A DNA stretch of 64,000 nt from Idiomarina zobellii (GCF_900100855.1 NZ_FNCB01000002.1:310001-374000), one strand, 5' to 3'. Counted from the first letter of the stretch, positions 46,334 to 56,689 are shown. Translations and numbers: made by a program. Notes: a model not told the origin generated them from the letters alone.

Positions 46334-46355
46334 ACCTGCCGTAATAACGGCAGGT
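46334..46355. terminator. Hairpin just after flgL
   Basis: Perfect 9-bp stem (ACCTGCCGT / ACGGCAGGT) with a 4-base loop, 9 bp after the flgL stop. No long T run follows on the minus strand, so it could be a weak terminator or an mRNA 3' stabilising hairpin. Confidence 0.55.
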
Positions 46356-46364
46356 TACATCCGT

Positions 46365-47579
46365 TTATAAATAGTCGAACAAGCTTAGGCGGCTTACCCG
46401 GCTGAACACTTGTTGGGCTGCTGAGTAAATGGTTTCGTTTTTGACTAAGTCGGTTACGGCTTCTGAGTAGTCTACGTCGGAAATATCAGCTCGTGCCTTC
46501 TTATTCACTATTTCAATATCAGCATTGCTGAGTTTTGCATTATCCATAACGTTTAAGCGTGCACCAACAGAGGCTTGGGTGTCGGTTAAGTCGCTAATAA
46601 CGGTATTAAAATCATCTAGCGCAAAAGCAATTTCGCTTTCATGAAAGCCTTTGCTTTCAGGGGCCGACTCTTCCAGTGCAGTGGCCAAGTCTCGAATTTG
46701 GGTTAACAGGTTGCGCGACACTGGCTCACCAATAGAGTAGCTGAACGAATCACCAGCAGCTGGCATATTATCTGGGTTAAGCTCTAGCGCCATGCCGTTG
46801 TATTCGACTTTGCCGTCCGTTACCGTTCCTGTCACCACAGGGTTAACGCCGTCATCAACTTCATAAGTGTCCGGTCCGGTAAAGGTCACCGTGAAATCAG
46901 TGGGATCACCTGCATCAATACGTGCTTCCGTATCGGCAATAAGTGCGTCGCGATCAGTAACTTCGACTTTCTCGATAAAATTATTTCCACCGGTTAGCTC
47001 AAAGTCTACTCGCTTAGACACATTAGAAAATGCACGGCTGCCCGGGTCATTTGCTGGTAAATATAACGTTGGTGACAACTGAATCGTACGCTGCCCCTGG
47101 TCGCCTACATACTCATAAGCTTGGTCTGCGTCATTAAACTCCATGGGCTGAATACGATTTTGGTAGCCAGCAAATATATATTCGCCTGACTCGTCCTGTG
47201 CATTGGTTAAATCAAAAATAGAAGTCTCGATATTGCGTAACTCTGATGCTATCGCTTTACGGTTCGTTTGATCATAGCTTGCGTTACCTGCCTGAACAGC
47301 CAGCGTCCGGGCCTTTTGAATAGAGTCAGTGATGCTATTTAACACACTCTCCTCACGGCGCAGGTTGTTCTCGAGTGTTACCGAGTTACGATCGAACTGT
47401 TCGTTCTGGCCAATTTTTTCATTCAACGCCAGTACCTGCGAATTACCAATAGGGTCATCCGCCGGACTTAGAATTTTTGTCTGCTTGGTCAGCATTAGCT
47501 GAATTTTATCCAACCGACTCTGTGAGGTTTGTAAGCTGTCCAGCCCACGCTGGAAAAATAAGTTAGTACTTAGTCGCAT
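46365..47579 (-). CDS. flgL: Flagellar hook-filament junction protein FlgL
   Basis: Second junction protein between hook and filament. The 404 residues begin MRLSTNLFFQRGLDSLQTSQ and share flagellin-like terminal coiled coils (ILSPADDPIGNSQVLALNE; C-terminal SAAQQVFSRVSRLSLFDYL). It follows flgK by 5 bp. Confidence 0.96.
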   Translation of the reverse strand: MRLSTNLFFQRGLDSLQTSQSRLDKIQLMLTKQTKILSPADDPIGNSQVLALNEKIGQNEQFDRNSVTLENNLRREESVLNSITDSIQKARTLAVQAGNASYDQTNRKAIASELRNIETSIFDLTNAQDESGEYIFAGYQNRIQPMEFNDADQAYEYVGDQGQRTIQLSPTLYLPANDPGSRAFSNVSKRVDFELTGGNNFIEKVEVTDRDALIADTEARIDAGDPTDFTVTFTGPDTYEVDDGVNPVVTGTVTDGKVEYNGMALELNPDNMPAAGDSFSYSIGEPVSRNLLTQIRDLATALEESAPESKGFHESEIAFALDDFNTVISDLTDTQASVGARLNVMDNAKLSNADIEIVNKKARADISDVDYSEAVTDLVKNETIYSAAQQVFSRVSRLSLFDYL

Positions 47580-47584
47580 AATTC

Positions 47585-49600
47585 TTACCTCAATGACGTC
47601 AGCAAGGTGTCAAAAATAGTCTGTGATGTCGTAATAATTCGGGCCGACGCTGTGTACGCTTGCTGGTACTGAATAAGGTTCGCCGCTTCTTCTTCCAGGT
47701 TCACACCGGCTTGCGAGTCATACAACGTTTCTGTTTGTGACTTTATGGCTTCAGCAGAGTCTCGTAATACACGGTTTTGGCTCACTCGGCTGCCCACGTC
47801 CGACACTAAGCGACCGTAACTCTCGTTAAAGGTCATAGTCGGCTCTGCTTCTTCTCCGCCAGAGCGGCGGACGAGTTGTTGACGCTGCAAGTCAGCCATT
47901 GCCTGACCATTGCTGTTATCATCAAAACCATTGGTGTTGTATTCGATAGTGTATTCATCACCAACGGCTGGCTCACCATTAATATCGACTTCGTAGTCCG
48001 GATCGGTTAAACCCGCCTGACCTAAAATGCCATTAAGATCGGTGGTTCCGGTAATGGAGTTTATAAGATTACCGTCTTTATCAAATACATCCAGGTCATA
48101 AGCATTTCCTGTCTGTCCCGTCACCTCGATGCGTGCAGGAGCAGTACCTAGTAAAGTATTATTTGCAGTATCGAAATAATCATCCGGTGTATTAATAGCT
48201 GCTATTTCAATACCGGCAGCGCCTTGGTTGTCCAAACCGTCTTTAACCCGAATAGGATTCGCTAACGCAATGTCTTCCGGACGCCGAATGGCTAAGCTTA
48301 TTTCTGATGCTGCGCGGTCAGCTGGTTTTGCAAGGAACTGGTCACCTGTGTCCGCTGCGCCAGTTAAGTCTAACGAAATACCCAGCTCACTAATATCAAT
48401 AGTTCCCGGCGACGCTTGAGTCACGGTAATTGTATCCGCACCACTTACAACCGAACCATCTTCATTAACCGGTACTATTTCGTATTCGTCCGGGTTACCC
48501 GTTTTAGTAATACGTAAATTTTCTGAAGGAAACGACTTACTATCCCCTTCCAAAATACGCACAGTTATTTCACCGGTACCGGTATTGTCTGCATACTGCA
48601 ATGCTTGCGATTCAGTTTGTGACAAATCGAATATTTTACGCCCCAATTGGTTGTCTAAGTCCATACCTTTTTGGTTTTGAGTGTTCATGGAATCAGCGAT
48701 ACGAACAGCAAGTTGTCCTAACCTTTTCTGGGTTGGCACTAGTACTTCGTCGCGATACTCAAGATAGCCACCTATCGAGCCGCCAATCTCACCAGTCGGC
48801 ACATAGAACTCACTGACACTACCACCGCTGTGCTCTTTTTTTAGCACCATTTCCAACCGCTCGGTATCAGGGTTACTTTTCATAGCAACAGCGTTGAAAC
48901 GACCATTCTCCAGTACTATAGGCTGGCCGTTTTTCAAGTTAACACTTACTGCACCGCTTTTTTGCTCCACGGTACTGAATTCGACTAACTCAGCCAACTC
49001 TCTTAATTGCTCATCGCGCTTATTCAATAATGCGTTCAAGTCGCCATTATCGTTATTTTTTCCCGCGGAGTTTTGAATTTTTGAATTCAACTCTGCCAGG
49101 TTCTTTGAAATTGAGTTAATTCTGTCTGTTGATAATGTCAGACGGTCGTTGATGATGCTTTTCTGGTCATTTAAATACTGCGAGAAGTCATTGAACTTAG
49201 TGACCATTGCATCCGCTTCCGCTAACACCAACTGGCGGGCTGTAACAGAGCCCGGGTCATTATTAGCGTCTTGTAGAGTATTAAAAAAGCTCTCTACCGA
49301 TGAAGCTACGTTTGTGGTGCTATCACCCAGCAGAGTGTCTAACTGCTCTGCCTGTTCTAGATTCGCTTCGTAGTAGCTCACATTGGAAATGTCGTTTCGT
49401 AACTGGCGATTGGCAAATTCATCGATCATGCGCTGCACACGCAGGCGCTCCAAGCCGCCGTACTCGCTTTCCATATACTCGGTGCGTTCACGAACGTAGC
49501 TTGGAGTGTTTGTATTATTAATGTTTTTACCGGTAATTTGCAGGCTCTGCTGATGAGCTAATATGCCGTTTTTACCGATATTTAATAAGTCAAAACTCAT
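47585..49600 (-). CDS. flgK: Flagellar hook-filament junction protein FlgK
   Basis: First hook-associated protein, 671 residues. The N-terminal rod/hook motif is LLNIGKNGILAHQQSLQITGKNINNTNTPSY, and the C-terminal coiled coil is NLEEEAANLIQYQQAYTASARIITTSQ. The middle is long and variable. It has its own sigma-28 promoter and probably forms the operon flgK-flgL. Confidence 0.96.
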   Translation of the reverse strand: MSFDLLNIGKNGILAHQQSLQITGKNINNTNTPSYVRERTEYMESEYGGLERLRVQRMIDEFANRQLRNDISNVSYYEANLEQAEQLDTLLGDSTTNVASSVESFFNTLQDANNDPGSVTARQLVLAEADAMVTKFNDFSQYLNDQKSIINDRLTLSTDRINSISKNLAELNSKIQNSAGKNNDNGDLNALLNKRDEQLRELAELVEFSTVEQKSGAVSVNLKNGQPIVLENGRFNAVAMKSNPDTERLEMVLKKEHSGGSVSEFYVPTGEIGGSIGGYLEYRDEVLVPTQKRLGQLAVRIADSMNTQNQKGMDLDNQLGRKIFDLSQTESQALQYADNTGTGEITVRILEGDSKSFPSENLRITKTGNPDEYEIVPVNEDGSVVSGADTITVTQASPGTIDISELGISLDLTGAADTGDQFLAKPADRAASEISLAIRRPEDIALANPIRVKDGLDNQGAAGIEIAAINTPDDYFDTANNTLLGTAPARIEVTGQTGNAYDLDVFDKDGNLINSITGTTDLNGILGQAGLTDPDYEVDINGEPAVGDEYTIEYNTNGFDDNSNGQAMADLQRQQLVRRSGGEEAEPTMTFNESYGRLVSDVGSRVSQNRVLRDSAEAIKSQTETLYDSQAGVNLEEEAANLIQYQQAYTASARIITTSQTIFDTLLTSLR

Positions 49601-49628
49601 CGATGTCTCTCCAGTAACTCTGTGCCCT

Positions 49629-49655
49629 GTATCGGCAGTGAGTAAATAATGTTTA
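49629..49655 (-). promoter_or_regulatory. Sigma-28 promoter for flgKL
   Basis: Minus strand: -35 TAAACATT (49655-49648), 11-bp spacer, -10 GCCGATAC (49636-49629), 29 bp before the flgK ATG. The -10 box is identical to that of fliC. Confidence 0.8.
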
Positions 49656-49694
49656 GTTTAGACGGCAATTTTTTGCCGCCCATTGCAGACGCTT

Positions 49695-50654
49695 TTAAAT
49701 TGCTTTGTCCGCAAATGCCGGGTTATTTAACACCGACTGAATTTTTTGTGCGTATTTAGGATCCGTCGCGTACCCCGCTGACTGTAAGGCTTCAGCGTAC
49801 TGCGCCGGATCATCAGCGACCTCTAACGCCTGCTGGTAACGCGGGTGCCCTTTTATAAAATCAACATAGTCCTGCAAGCTCTGTTCCACGTTAGAGTATG
49901 AGCGAAAAGCAGCGCGCTCTTTGCGGGCCACGTCGCCGTCAAACTCTAATGTACTGACGTGAGATTTATCGCCTGCCCAGCGCTGGTCAGCTTTTATATT
50001 GAATAAATTATTGCTTGAGCCGCCATGGCGCCCCGGTACTAATCGTTGCCCCCAGCCGGTTTCCAGGGCTGCTTGAGCAATAAGTGCGTTCGGGTTCAGC
50101 CCTTCCTGTTTTGCTATTTTCTCAGCATGCGGCTTAAGCGCTGCGACAAAACTCTCGGGGCTGTTAAATCGCGCTTCACCATCACTTAACTTAGCGGTAT
50201 TAACGCGCTTATTGCCGTAATAAAGCCCTGCGTCGACACCACCGTGTTCACTCAGTCTTTCCGCTCTGTTTTTCATGCGCGGGTCATCTAAGTTCGCACC
50301 AGAGCGATTCTTATGCCCATGCTGGTAGCTGTCGTCACCGCCGAGCTGCTTAACCATAAGCTCAGCCAAACCTAACGAGCCCTGACTGGATAGTTCAGAC
50401 GTCAGCTGCTGATCGTACATATCTCGGTACATCTTGGTGTAGCGGCTGTCCAACATGTTGCCTTCTTCAAATACGGCGTTGGCTTTACGCATACTGCCCA
50501 TGACCATATTCAGGAAAATGGCTTCGAACTGCTGCGCCGCCTCCATTAAGGCTTGCTTGTCATCCGGGTTAAACGCACGCTCACGCAAGCCATTCAGGCT
50601 GTGCGTGTCCATGGCTAATTCAGCTTGTTTGAATTGTGCGTTTGAGCTTGTCAT
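49695..50654 (-). CDS. flgJ: Flagellar rod assembly protein/peptidoglycan hydrolase FlgJ
   Basis: The 319 residues combine the N-terminal rod-capping domain (FEAIFLNMVMGSMRKAN, about 48-64) and a C-terminal glucosaminidase-type domain (ALIAQAALETGWGQRLVPG, catalytic Glu near residue 196). Both domains are intact, so a dual-domain FlgJ that opens peptidoglycan for the rod. It follows flgI by 12 bp. Confidence 0.95.
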   Translation of the reverse strand: MTSSNAQFKQAELAMDTHSLNGLRERAFNPDDKQALMEAAQQFEAIFLNMVMGSMRKANAVFEEGNMLDSRYTKMYRDMYDQQLTSELSSQGSLGLAELMVKQLGGDDSYQHGHKNRSGANLDDPRMKNRAERLSEHGGVDAGLYYGNKRVNTAKLSDGEARFNSPESFVAALKPHAEKIAKQEGLNPNALIAQAALETGWGQRLVPGRHGGSSNNLFNIKADQRWAGDKSHVSTLEFDGDVARKERAAFRSYSNVEQSLQDYVDFIKGHPRYQQALEVADDPAQYAEALQSAGYATDPKYAQKIQSVLNNPAFADKAI

Positions 50655-50666
50655 ATCAGCCTCGGC

Positions 50667-51773
50667 TTAAATAACAATGAGTTCGCCGCTGAGCGCGCCA
50701 GCTTGTTTTAGTGCTTCCAGCACGGCAATGATGTCGCCTGGTGCCGCACCAATTTGATTCACTGCCCGAACCAGATCATTAAGCGTTGTGCCCGGCTGGA
50801 ATACAAACATACGAGCGTCGTCTTGGTTCACATCAATAATCGACTGCGGCGTTACTACAGTTTCACCGTCACCAAACGGGTTCGGTTGGTCGACGTTCAC
50901 GTTTTCGGAAATAGTCACCTGCATGTTGCCGTGCGCAACAGCGGCTGGTCGTAGCTCAACATTCTGACCGACCACAATAGTGCCAGTGCGAGAATTCACA
51001 ATAACTTTAGCCGATGCAGACGCTTGCTGAACTTCTAAATTTTCCAGCGTGGACATATAACTCACGCGCTGATTCATATCACGCGGTGCACGAACACGAA
51101 CCGAAGTTGCATCCACAGCCTGCGCAGCGCCTTCACCGACTAAACTATTAATGGTCTGAGCCATACGTTTGGCCGTTGTAAAGTCGGACTGATGCAGGTT
51201 AAAGGTAAAATAGTCCGAAGAACCAAATGAGGTGCGCACTTCACGTTCAACCGTTGCGCCTCCCGGTATACGACCAACTGTTGGCGTATTAATTACAATA
51301 CGGGAACCGTCGTTACCCTCTGCACCCAAGCCGCCGACAATCAGGTTACCTTGTGCGACGGCGTACACTTCGCCGTTTGCACCTTTTAAGAAAGTTTGCA
51401 GCAAGGTACCGCCGGTTAGGCTGTCTGCTCTGCCCACAGAAGACACCGTCACATCAATTTTCTGACCGGGTTTCGCGAAAGCCGGCAAGTCAGCATGCAC
51501 CGCAACGGCCGCCACATTTTCAATTTTGGGTCGCTCATTAGCGGGGACATTAATACCAAAGTTACCCAGCATAGTGCGGAAAGTTTGGTCAGTAAACGGG
51601 GTTCGCTCGCCCGTTCCCGGCAAACCAACAACTAAACCATAACCTATTAGCTGGTTGTCACGAATACCCTGCACCGATGCAATGTCTTTAATACGAGATG
51701 CCTGCACGGGTGCTACCAACATCGAGACTAAGCACAGGGTTAAGGTAATTAGTTTTGCTACTTTCATGCCCAA
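50667..51773 (-). CDS. flgI: Flagellar P-ring protein FlgI
   Basis: Periplasmic ring around the rod in the peptidoglycan layer. A cleavable signal peptide (about residues 1-25) is followed by the conserved [20 protein letters not shown] and VVGLPGTGE. The C-terminus reads [17 protein letters not shown], typical of FlgI. The 368 residues are normal length. It follows flgH by 4 bp. Confidence 0.97.
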   Translation of the reverse strand: MGMKVAKLITLTLCLVSMLVAPVQASRIKDIASVQGIRDNQLIGYGLVVGLPGTGERTPFTDQTFRTMLGNFGINVPANERPKIENVAAVAVHADLPAFAKPGQKIDVTVSSVGRADSLTGGTLLQTFLKGANGEVYAVAQGNLIVGGLGAEGNDGSRIVINTPTVGRIPGGATVEREVRTSFGSSDYFTFNLHQSDFTTAKRMAQTINSLVGEGAAQAVDATSVRVRAPRDMNQRVSYMSTLENLEVQQASASAKVIVNSRTGTIVVGQNVELRPAAVAHGNMQVTISENVNVDQPNPFGDGETVVTPQSIIDVNQDDARMFVFQPGTTLNDLVRAVNQIGAAPGDIIAVLEALKQAGALSGELIVI

Positions 51774-51777
51774 CTCC

Positions 51778-52461
51778 TTAGAACGGCCAAATTGGACTGT
51801 TGAAGAAACGTGTTAACCAGCCCTGCTCCTGCACTTGGGCAAGGCTGCCCGTGCCTGAGTATTCAATACGTGCATTGGCAACACGAGTCGATGGAATTTG
51901 GTTAGCTGCAGTTATGTCCCGTGGCCGGATCATGCCGGTTAAACGAATGTACTCGTCGCCGGTATTAATGCGCATCCACTTCTCACCACGCACTATTAAG
52001 TTGCCATTCGGCAGTACTTTTATCACCGTCACAGTAATTTCACCGGTAAGTTGATTGCTTTGATCCGAACTGGCGTCGCCATTAAAGTCCCGCGTTCCGT
52101 TAATGCCAGCAGACAACGGGTTGCCTCCAACGGTAATATCCCGTCCAAACATTGTTGGCGCACCAAGCTCTGCCGTGCTTTCTTTAGAGGTTTCAGTCGT
52201 TGCCGTTTTACTGGCGGTTGTCTGCTCCTGCAGGGTCACCGTAATAATGTCGCCTAAGCGACGCGCTTTTATGTCTGAGTACAGGTTGTCTGCGTACGCA
52301 TCCTGAAATAGAGACCCCGTTGGCACGACCGGCTGTGCACGCTCTTCCGGCAATACCGGTGCGTAGTAAGGGTCATCCGGCATTGGCTTATGCGGTGAGC
52401 TTGCACAGCCCGTCACCGCTAAAATTGCTAAAGTTGCTAATAAGTAACGCATCACAGCCAC
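51778..52461 (-). CDS. flgH: Flagellar L-ring lipoprotein FlgH
   Basis: Outer-membrane ring lipoprotein. The lipobox is [10 protein letters not shown] (Cys19). Core motifs include [29 protein letters not shown] and a C-terminal [14 protein letters not shown]. It is 227 residues long and lies between flgG and flgI. Confidence 0.97.
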   Translation of the reverse strand: MAVMRYLLATLAILAVTGCASSPHKPMPDDPYYAPVLPEERAQPVVPTGSLFQDAYADNLYSDIKARRLGDIITVTLQEQTTASKTATTETSKESTAELGAPTMFGRDITVGGNPLSAGINGTRDFNGDASSDQSNQLTGEITVTVIKVLPNGNLIVRGEKWMRINTGDEYIRLTGMIRPRDITAANQIPSTRVANARIEYSGTGSLAQVQEQGWLTRFFNSPIWPF

Positions 52462-52474
52462 CTGTTATTGATTA

Positions 52475-53263
52475 TTAAAGTTGCTGGGTGACGAAGCTCA
52501 GCATTTGGTCAACCGAGGAAATCACTTTTGAGTTCATCTCGTAACCACGCTGACTCTCAATCAGGTTGACCAGCTCTTCAGTCACGTTGACGTTAGAGGT
52601 TTCCAGAGCCCCCTGAATGGTGTTACCCATACCATCAACACCTGGCACAGCCTCAAGTGGTGCGCCGCTGACCGCTGTCTCGCGATACAGGTTTTGACCC
52701 ATAGGCTCTAAACCCGCTGGGTTAATGAAGTTGACCAGGTTAATTTGGCCGACCACAACGTTGTCCGGGTTACCGGGCTGAGTTACCGTCACTTCACCTT
52801 CCTGAGAAATGCTGACTGACATAGCGTCTTCAGGAATTTGAATAGCCGGCTCTAACGTATAACCGTTACCCGAAGTCACCATCTCCCCCTCTTCGTTTAG
52901 TGAAAACTGACCGTTACGCGTGTAGGAGATAGTTCCGTCCGGCATCAAAATCTGGAAGAAACCTTTGCCGTCAATCATCACATCCAGCGAGTTGTCGGTC
53001 GTTTGCACATTACCTTGAGTGTGCGATTTTTGCGTCGCAACAACTTTGGTACCGGCGCCGACCATAAGGCCATTCGGTAACTCGGTGTCCTGAGCAGACT
53101 GGCCGCCCGGCTGGTTAATGTTTTGATACAGCAAGTCTTCAAACACCGCGCGACTTTTCTTAAAACCAACGGTGCTTGAGTTCGCCAGGTTATTTGAAAT
53201 GACCGAGATATCGCGCTGCTGCGCATCCAGTCCGGTTTTACTGATCCATAATGCTGGGTTCAT
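52475..53263 (-). CDS. flgG: Flagellar distal rod protein FlgG
   Basis: Distal rod subunit of 262 residues. The N-terminal motif ALWISKTGLDAQQRDISVISNNLANSSTVG and the C-terminal LETSNVNVTEELVNLIESQRGYEMNSK are the rod-protein signatures. It follows flgF by 37 bp. Confidence 0.97.
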   Translation of the reverse strand: MNPALWISKTGLDAQQRDISVISNNLANSSTVGFKKSRAVFEDLLYQNINQPGGQSAQDTELPNGLMVGAGTKVVATQKSHTQGNVQTTDNSLDVMIDGKGFFQILMPDGTISYTRNGQFSLNEEGEMVTSGNGYTLEPAIQIPEDAMSVSISQEGEVTVTQPGNPDNVVVGQINLVNFINPAGLEPMGQNLYRETAVSGAPLEAVPGVDGMGNTIQGALETSNVNVTEELVNLIESQRGYEMNSKVISSVDQMLSFVTQQL

Positions 53264-53300
53264 GTTATGTCTCCTCTATACGCCATTAATGAAAGTTCGA

Positions 53301-54044
53301 CTAACTGATGCGCATCAGCGACTCTGAGCGCTGTGCGTTCTCATCGGCGGTTTTCATTAATTTGACGTTCATTTCGTATTGGCGCTGCAGAGCAATCATG
53401 CTTGTCATTTCTTCGACGCTGTTGACGTTGCTGCTTTCCAGAGCACCAATTTGTAATTTAACGTTGGCATCGGCTAGCGCGACTTGGTCATCTTTCAGCT
53501 TGAATAAACCATCCGTGCCTTTCTCGATATTGCCATTTGGCGGGTTCACCAACTTGATACGGCCTATCACTTCCATAACATTTTCCGGTGCGCCCATAGG
53601 ACGAATGGACACATTACCGTTAGAGCCTATTGTCAGCTTGTCGACAGGTTGCGGCACAAAAATAGGACCGTTGTCACCAATAATGGTGTTGCCTTTTGAG
53701 TTTTTAAGAAGGCCGTCGGTACCCACTTCCAAGCTGCCATTTCGGGTGTAGCGCTCATTGCCGTTTTGATCCTGAACTGCTATCCAGCCCTGGTCTTTTA
53801 TGGCGACATCCATATTGCGGCCGGTGGTTTGCAGCGCACCTGCGGCAAAGTTCTGCCCAGGACTTTCGGTCATGGCAAACACCCGCGTTGGCAAGCCTTC
53901 GCCAAACGCCTGCATAGAGCGGGCTTGTTCCAAATCCGCCTTAAAACCGTCAGTGTTTGCGTTGGCAAGGTTATTTGCCCGCACCGACACCGCGTTCATG
54001 TTTTCTTTGGCGCCGCTCATGGCTATCCAGAGCATTTTGTCCAT
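53301..54044 (-). CDS. flgF: Flagellar proximal rod protein FlgF
   Basis: Rod protein of 247 residues with the N-terminal LWIAMSGAKENMNAVSVRANNLANANTDGFK and C-terminal ALESSNVNSVEEMTSMIALQRQYEMNVK. It is the first gene after a terminator and has its own sigma-54-type promoter, so it starts the flgFGHIJ operon. Confidence 0.96.
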   Translation of the reverse strand: MDKMLWIAMSGAKENMNAVSVRANNLANANTDGFKADLEQARSMQAFGEGLPTRVFAMTESPGQNFAAGALQTTGRNMDVAIKDQGWIAVQDQNGNERYTRNGSLEVGTDGLLKNSKGNTIIGDNGPIFVPQPVDKLTIGSNGNVSIRPMGAPENVMEVIGRIKLVNPPNGNIEKGTDGLFKLKDDQVALADANVKLQIGALESSNVNSVEEMTSMIALQRQYEMNVKLMKTADENAQRSESLMRIS

Positions 54045-54094
54045 AGCTGACCTCCAGCCAAAATTTTGTCGTTTTCGATCGTTATCCTAGATAA

Positions 54095-54110
54095 TGCAGA
54101 TTCCGTGCCA
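54095..54110 (-). promoter_or_regulatory. Sigma-54 promoter for flgFGHIJ
   Basis: Minus strand TGGCACGGAATCTGCA (54110-54095): GG at -24 and GC at -12 with the required 10-bp separation. It lies 50 bp before flgF and nearly copies the flgB promoter. Confidence 0.8.
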
Positions 54111-54116
54111 AGAACG

Positions 54117-54142
54117 AAAAAAGACGCCCGAAGGCGTCTTTT
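54117..54142. terminator. Intrinsic terminator between flgE and flgF
   Basis: Perfect 8-bp stem (AAGACGCC / GGCGTCTT) with a CGAA loop, with A and T runs on the two sides. It ends the flgBCDE transcript just ahead of the flgF promoter. Confidence 0.85.
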
Positions 54143-54167
54143 GTTTTACATTTCCCAGTTAACTCAA

Positions 54168-55523
54168 TTATCGAATCTGTAGGATAGTCTGGTTAATCGT
54201 GTTATTCACTTCCAACGAACGCGAGTTTGCCTGGAAGTTACGTTGCGCGGTAATCAGATCCACCAGCTCTTTGGTTAGGTTAACGTTGGAGTTTTCCAGG
54301 GCTGACGCTTCAATGCCACCAAAAGTTCCGGTATTGGCTTCGCCTGACAGCGGCTCACCCGAGTCAATGCTCTCACGCCACTTGGTACCACCAATTTGCG
54401 TTAAGCCCTGCTCGTTGGCAAAGCGAACAATGGCAACCTGGCCTAAGTATTGAACGTCACCATTTGAATAAGTTGCAGCAATAAGGCCTGACTTGTCGAT
54501 ATCAACGTTAGTCAGACGGCCTACGGTGCTACCGTCTTGGTCCAGGTTAGTCACCTCGAAATCTGATGCGAACTGAGTCGGTGTTGTTGTGCCGCTTAGA
54601 TCTTGGAAGTTAAATTGAATTGTTTGAGCCGTTGCACCGTTATCAAGGTATGGTCCATCGGGCCCTGCTCCACTCAAGTCGAAGTTCGCAGGATCAAAGT
54701 TCGTCTGACCTGGGACTCCCGTATCAGGCTCACCATTCCCCTGGAATGCAATTTGAACCCCCGAATAGCCATTTACTGATGTTGTAGCAGAAGCTGTTCC
54801 AGAGCCGGTTGGGGTCATATCAATTTCTTGCCCGTCAAATGTTGCGTAGACATCCCATTGGTTGTTCGCATTATCTCGTTTCACGTAATAAGTAGAAAGC
54901 GTATGCGACTCACCCAGTGAATCATAGACGGTTGCAGAGGTTGAACTGTGATAAGTACTTGGCGTCTCAGGATCAAACGGGTTTGCTGTACCATCAATCG
55001 GCGAGCGACGCGCATCCACGTTAAATGCGGTAAATACATTATCGGTACTTTGCGGAGCACCCGCCACATCTGGTATACGAATAGGCTGTGTAGTAGCTAA
55101 AGCAACAGATGAATTCACACCACTGTTTCTATCGACCTGATATCCTTGTAAGTAGTTGCCTTGGTTATCAACAATAAATTTATCGTCGTTCAACTTAAAC
55201 GCACCCGAGCGCGTATAAGTCATATCACGAGAGCCGAGATCATCGGTTGTTGCAAAGAAACCGTTGCCTGAAATCGCCATATCCAATGAGTTTTCAGTGA
55301 GTTCTAGCGCGCCTTGACTAAACTGCTGAGCTACCGATGAGGTCAAAACGCCGTCCCCAACTTTGGTATTACCGGCATTAAAGATGCTTGTCGCATAAAC
55401 GTCAGCGAATTCAGCTCTAGATTGTTTAAAACCCGACGTCTTGACGTTTGAAATATTATTAGCAGTTACATCTAAATCTTTTTGAGATGCATTGATACCG
55501 CTGAGTGCAATACTAAATGACAT
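54168..55523 (-). CDS. flgE: Flagellar hook protein FlgE
   Basis: Hook subunit of 451 residues. N-terminal SFSIALSGINASQKDLDVTANNISNVKTSGFKQSRAEF and C-terminal ALENSNVNLTKELVDLITAQRNFQANSRSLEV are intact, with a variable Ser/Thr-rich middle. It follows flgD by 15 bp and precedes the terminator. Confidence 0.97.
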   Translation of the reverse strand: MSFSIALSGINASQKDLDVTANNISNVKTSGFKQSRAEFADVYATSIFNAGNTKVGDGVLTSSVAQQFSQGALELTENSLDMAISGNGFFATTDDLGSRDMTYTRSGAFKLNDDKFIVDNQGNYLQGYQVDRNSGVNSSVALATTQPIRIPDVAGAPQSTDNVFTAFNVDARRSPIDGTANPFDPETPSTYHSSTSATVYDSLGESHTLSTYYVKRDNANNQWDVYATFDGQEIDMTPTGSGTASATTSVNGYSGVQIAFQGNGEPDTGVPGQTNFDPANFDLSGAGPDGPYLDNGATAQTIQFNFQDLSGTTTPTQFASDFEVTNLDQDGSTVGRLTNVDIDKSGLIAATYSNGDVQYLGQVAIVRFANEQGLTQIGGTKWRESIDSGEPLSGEANTGTFGGIEASALENSNVNLTKELVDLITAQRNFQANSRSLEVNNTINQTILQIR

Positions 55524-55538
55524 AAGTCACCTCACTTG

Positions 55539-56222
55539 TTAACTAATTTCAGAGACATCGGAAAGCTTGATGCCACCTAATCCTTTAAGATTCAAAACAA
55601 CGCCACGTTCACCGCCAGTACTGACACTTTGAACGCGTGCATGCATTTGTAATGGAAGCTCTTCGGTTTGACCGCCGACTGTCGCGTTCACCGAAAATGA
55701 GTAATTACCGGCCGGCGCTTGTTCGCCGGTTGTCGTGGTTCCGTCCCACTCAAACTCTTTGGTGCCTTCCGGCATATCGCCCAGGTTAAGGGTTTTCACC
55801 ACCGCACCGGTCGAGTCCTTAATGTTAATTTTCACATTCTGAGCGGTTTGCGGCGTGGCTATCATCCCCGACACACCTGCACCTTCTTCCAGGTTTGCCT
55901 GATCAGTCGGAACCAATACTTTGCGCCCAACCATAGTCGAAGCCTGCAATGCCTGGTTTGATGTCATGTCTTCCGCAAACTGGTCAAAACGCTCAGACAT
56001 TCCGGTAATACCTTCCGCCATGGTGAAGCTGGTCATTTGAGCAATCATCTGATCATTCTCAACCGGCTTGGACGGATCCTGCATATTTAACTGCTGCGTC
56101 AACAACTTGAAGAAGTCTTCCTGCTCAAGCTTTTGCTGCTCGTCAGGGTCAGCGTATTTCGCGCCTTCGTCCTTCTTCCATTTCATGCTGTCGATGTAGG
56201 AGTTATTGCTTACGCCTTCCAT
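55539..56222 (-). CDS. flgD: Hook assembly scaffold protein FlgD
   Basis: Hook cap protein of 227 residues. The N-terminal QEDFFKLLTQQLNMQDPSKPVENDQMIAQMTSF is the FlgD signature; the C-terminal part has the FlgD tudor/Ig-like segment (GTKEFEWDGTTTTGEQAPAGNYSFSV). It lies between flgC and flgE. Confidence 0.96.
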   Translation of the reverse strand: MEGVSNNSYIDSMKWKKDEGAKYADPDEQQKLEQEDFFKLLTQQLNMQDPSKPVENDQMIAQMTSFTMAEGITGMSERFDQFAEDMTSNQALQASTMVGRKVLVPTDQANLEEGAGVSGMIATPQTAQNVKINIKDSTGAVVKTLNLGDMPEGTKEFEWDGTTTTGEQAPAGNYSFSVNATVGGQTEELPLQMHARVQSVSTGGERGVVLNLKGLGGIKLSDVSEIS

Positions 56223-56236
56223 TTGTTATCTCCTGC

Positions 56237-56689
56237 TTACCCTTGACCCATGCGTAGTAAACGCTGCGTCATTGTTTTGGCTGTATCCGCCACCTGAACG
56301 TTGGTCTGGTATGAGCGGGATGCCGAAATCATGTTGGCCATTTCTTCCATGGTGTTAACGTTCGGCTTATAGATGTAGCCGTTTTCGTCCGCCATGGGGT
56401 GGTTTGGTGCGTACTCAATTTGCAGTGGGTCATCACTTTCGACTATGCCCAAAACTTTTACGCCCGCCGCTTGTCCGGCTTGTGTCTGATTCGTCAGACT
56501 GTTGCCGCGATAATCGCCTTTAGCGTCAGCTAGTGCGGTCGCGAAGACCGGGTTACGCGCTTTGTAGGTTTCATCGATACTGCTACTAACTGAGTTTGCA
56601 TTGGCCAGATTACTGGCTGTGGTGTTCAGTCGTACTGACTGGGCACTCATTGCCGAACCGGTCACGTTGAAAATATTAAATAGGCTCAT
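56237..56689 (-). CDS. flgC: Flagellar proximal rod protein FlgC
   Basis: Rod protein of 150 residues: N-terminal NIFNVTGSAMSAQSVRLNTTASNLANANS and C-terminal PNVNTMEEMANMISASRSYQTNVQV. It follows flgB by 15 bp. Confidence 0.97.
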   Translation of the reverse strand: MSLFNIFNVTGSAMSAQSVRLNTTASNLANANSVSSSIDETYKARNPVFATALADAKGDYRGNSLTNQTQAGQAAGVKVLGIVESDDPLQIEYAPNHPMADENGYIYKPNVNTMEEMANMISASRSYQTNVQVADTAKTMTQRLLRMGQG

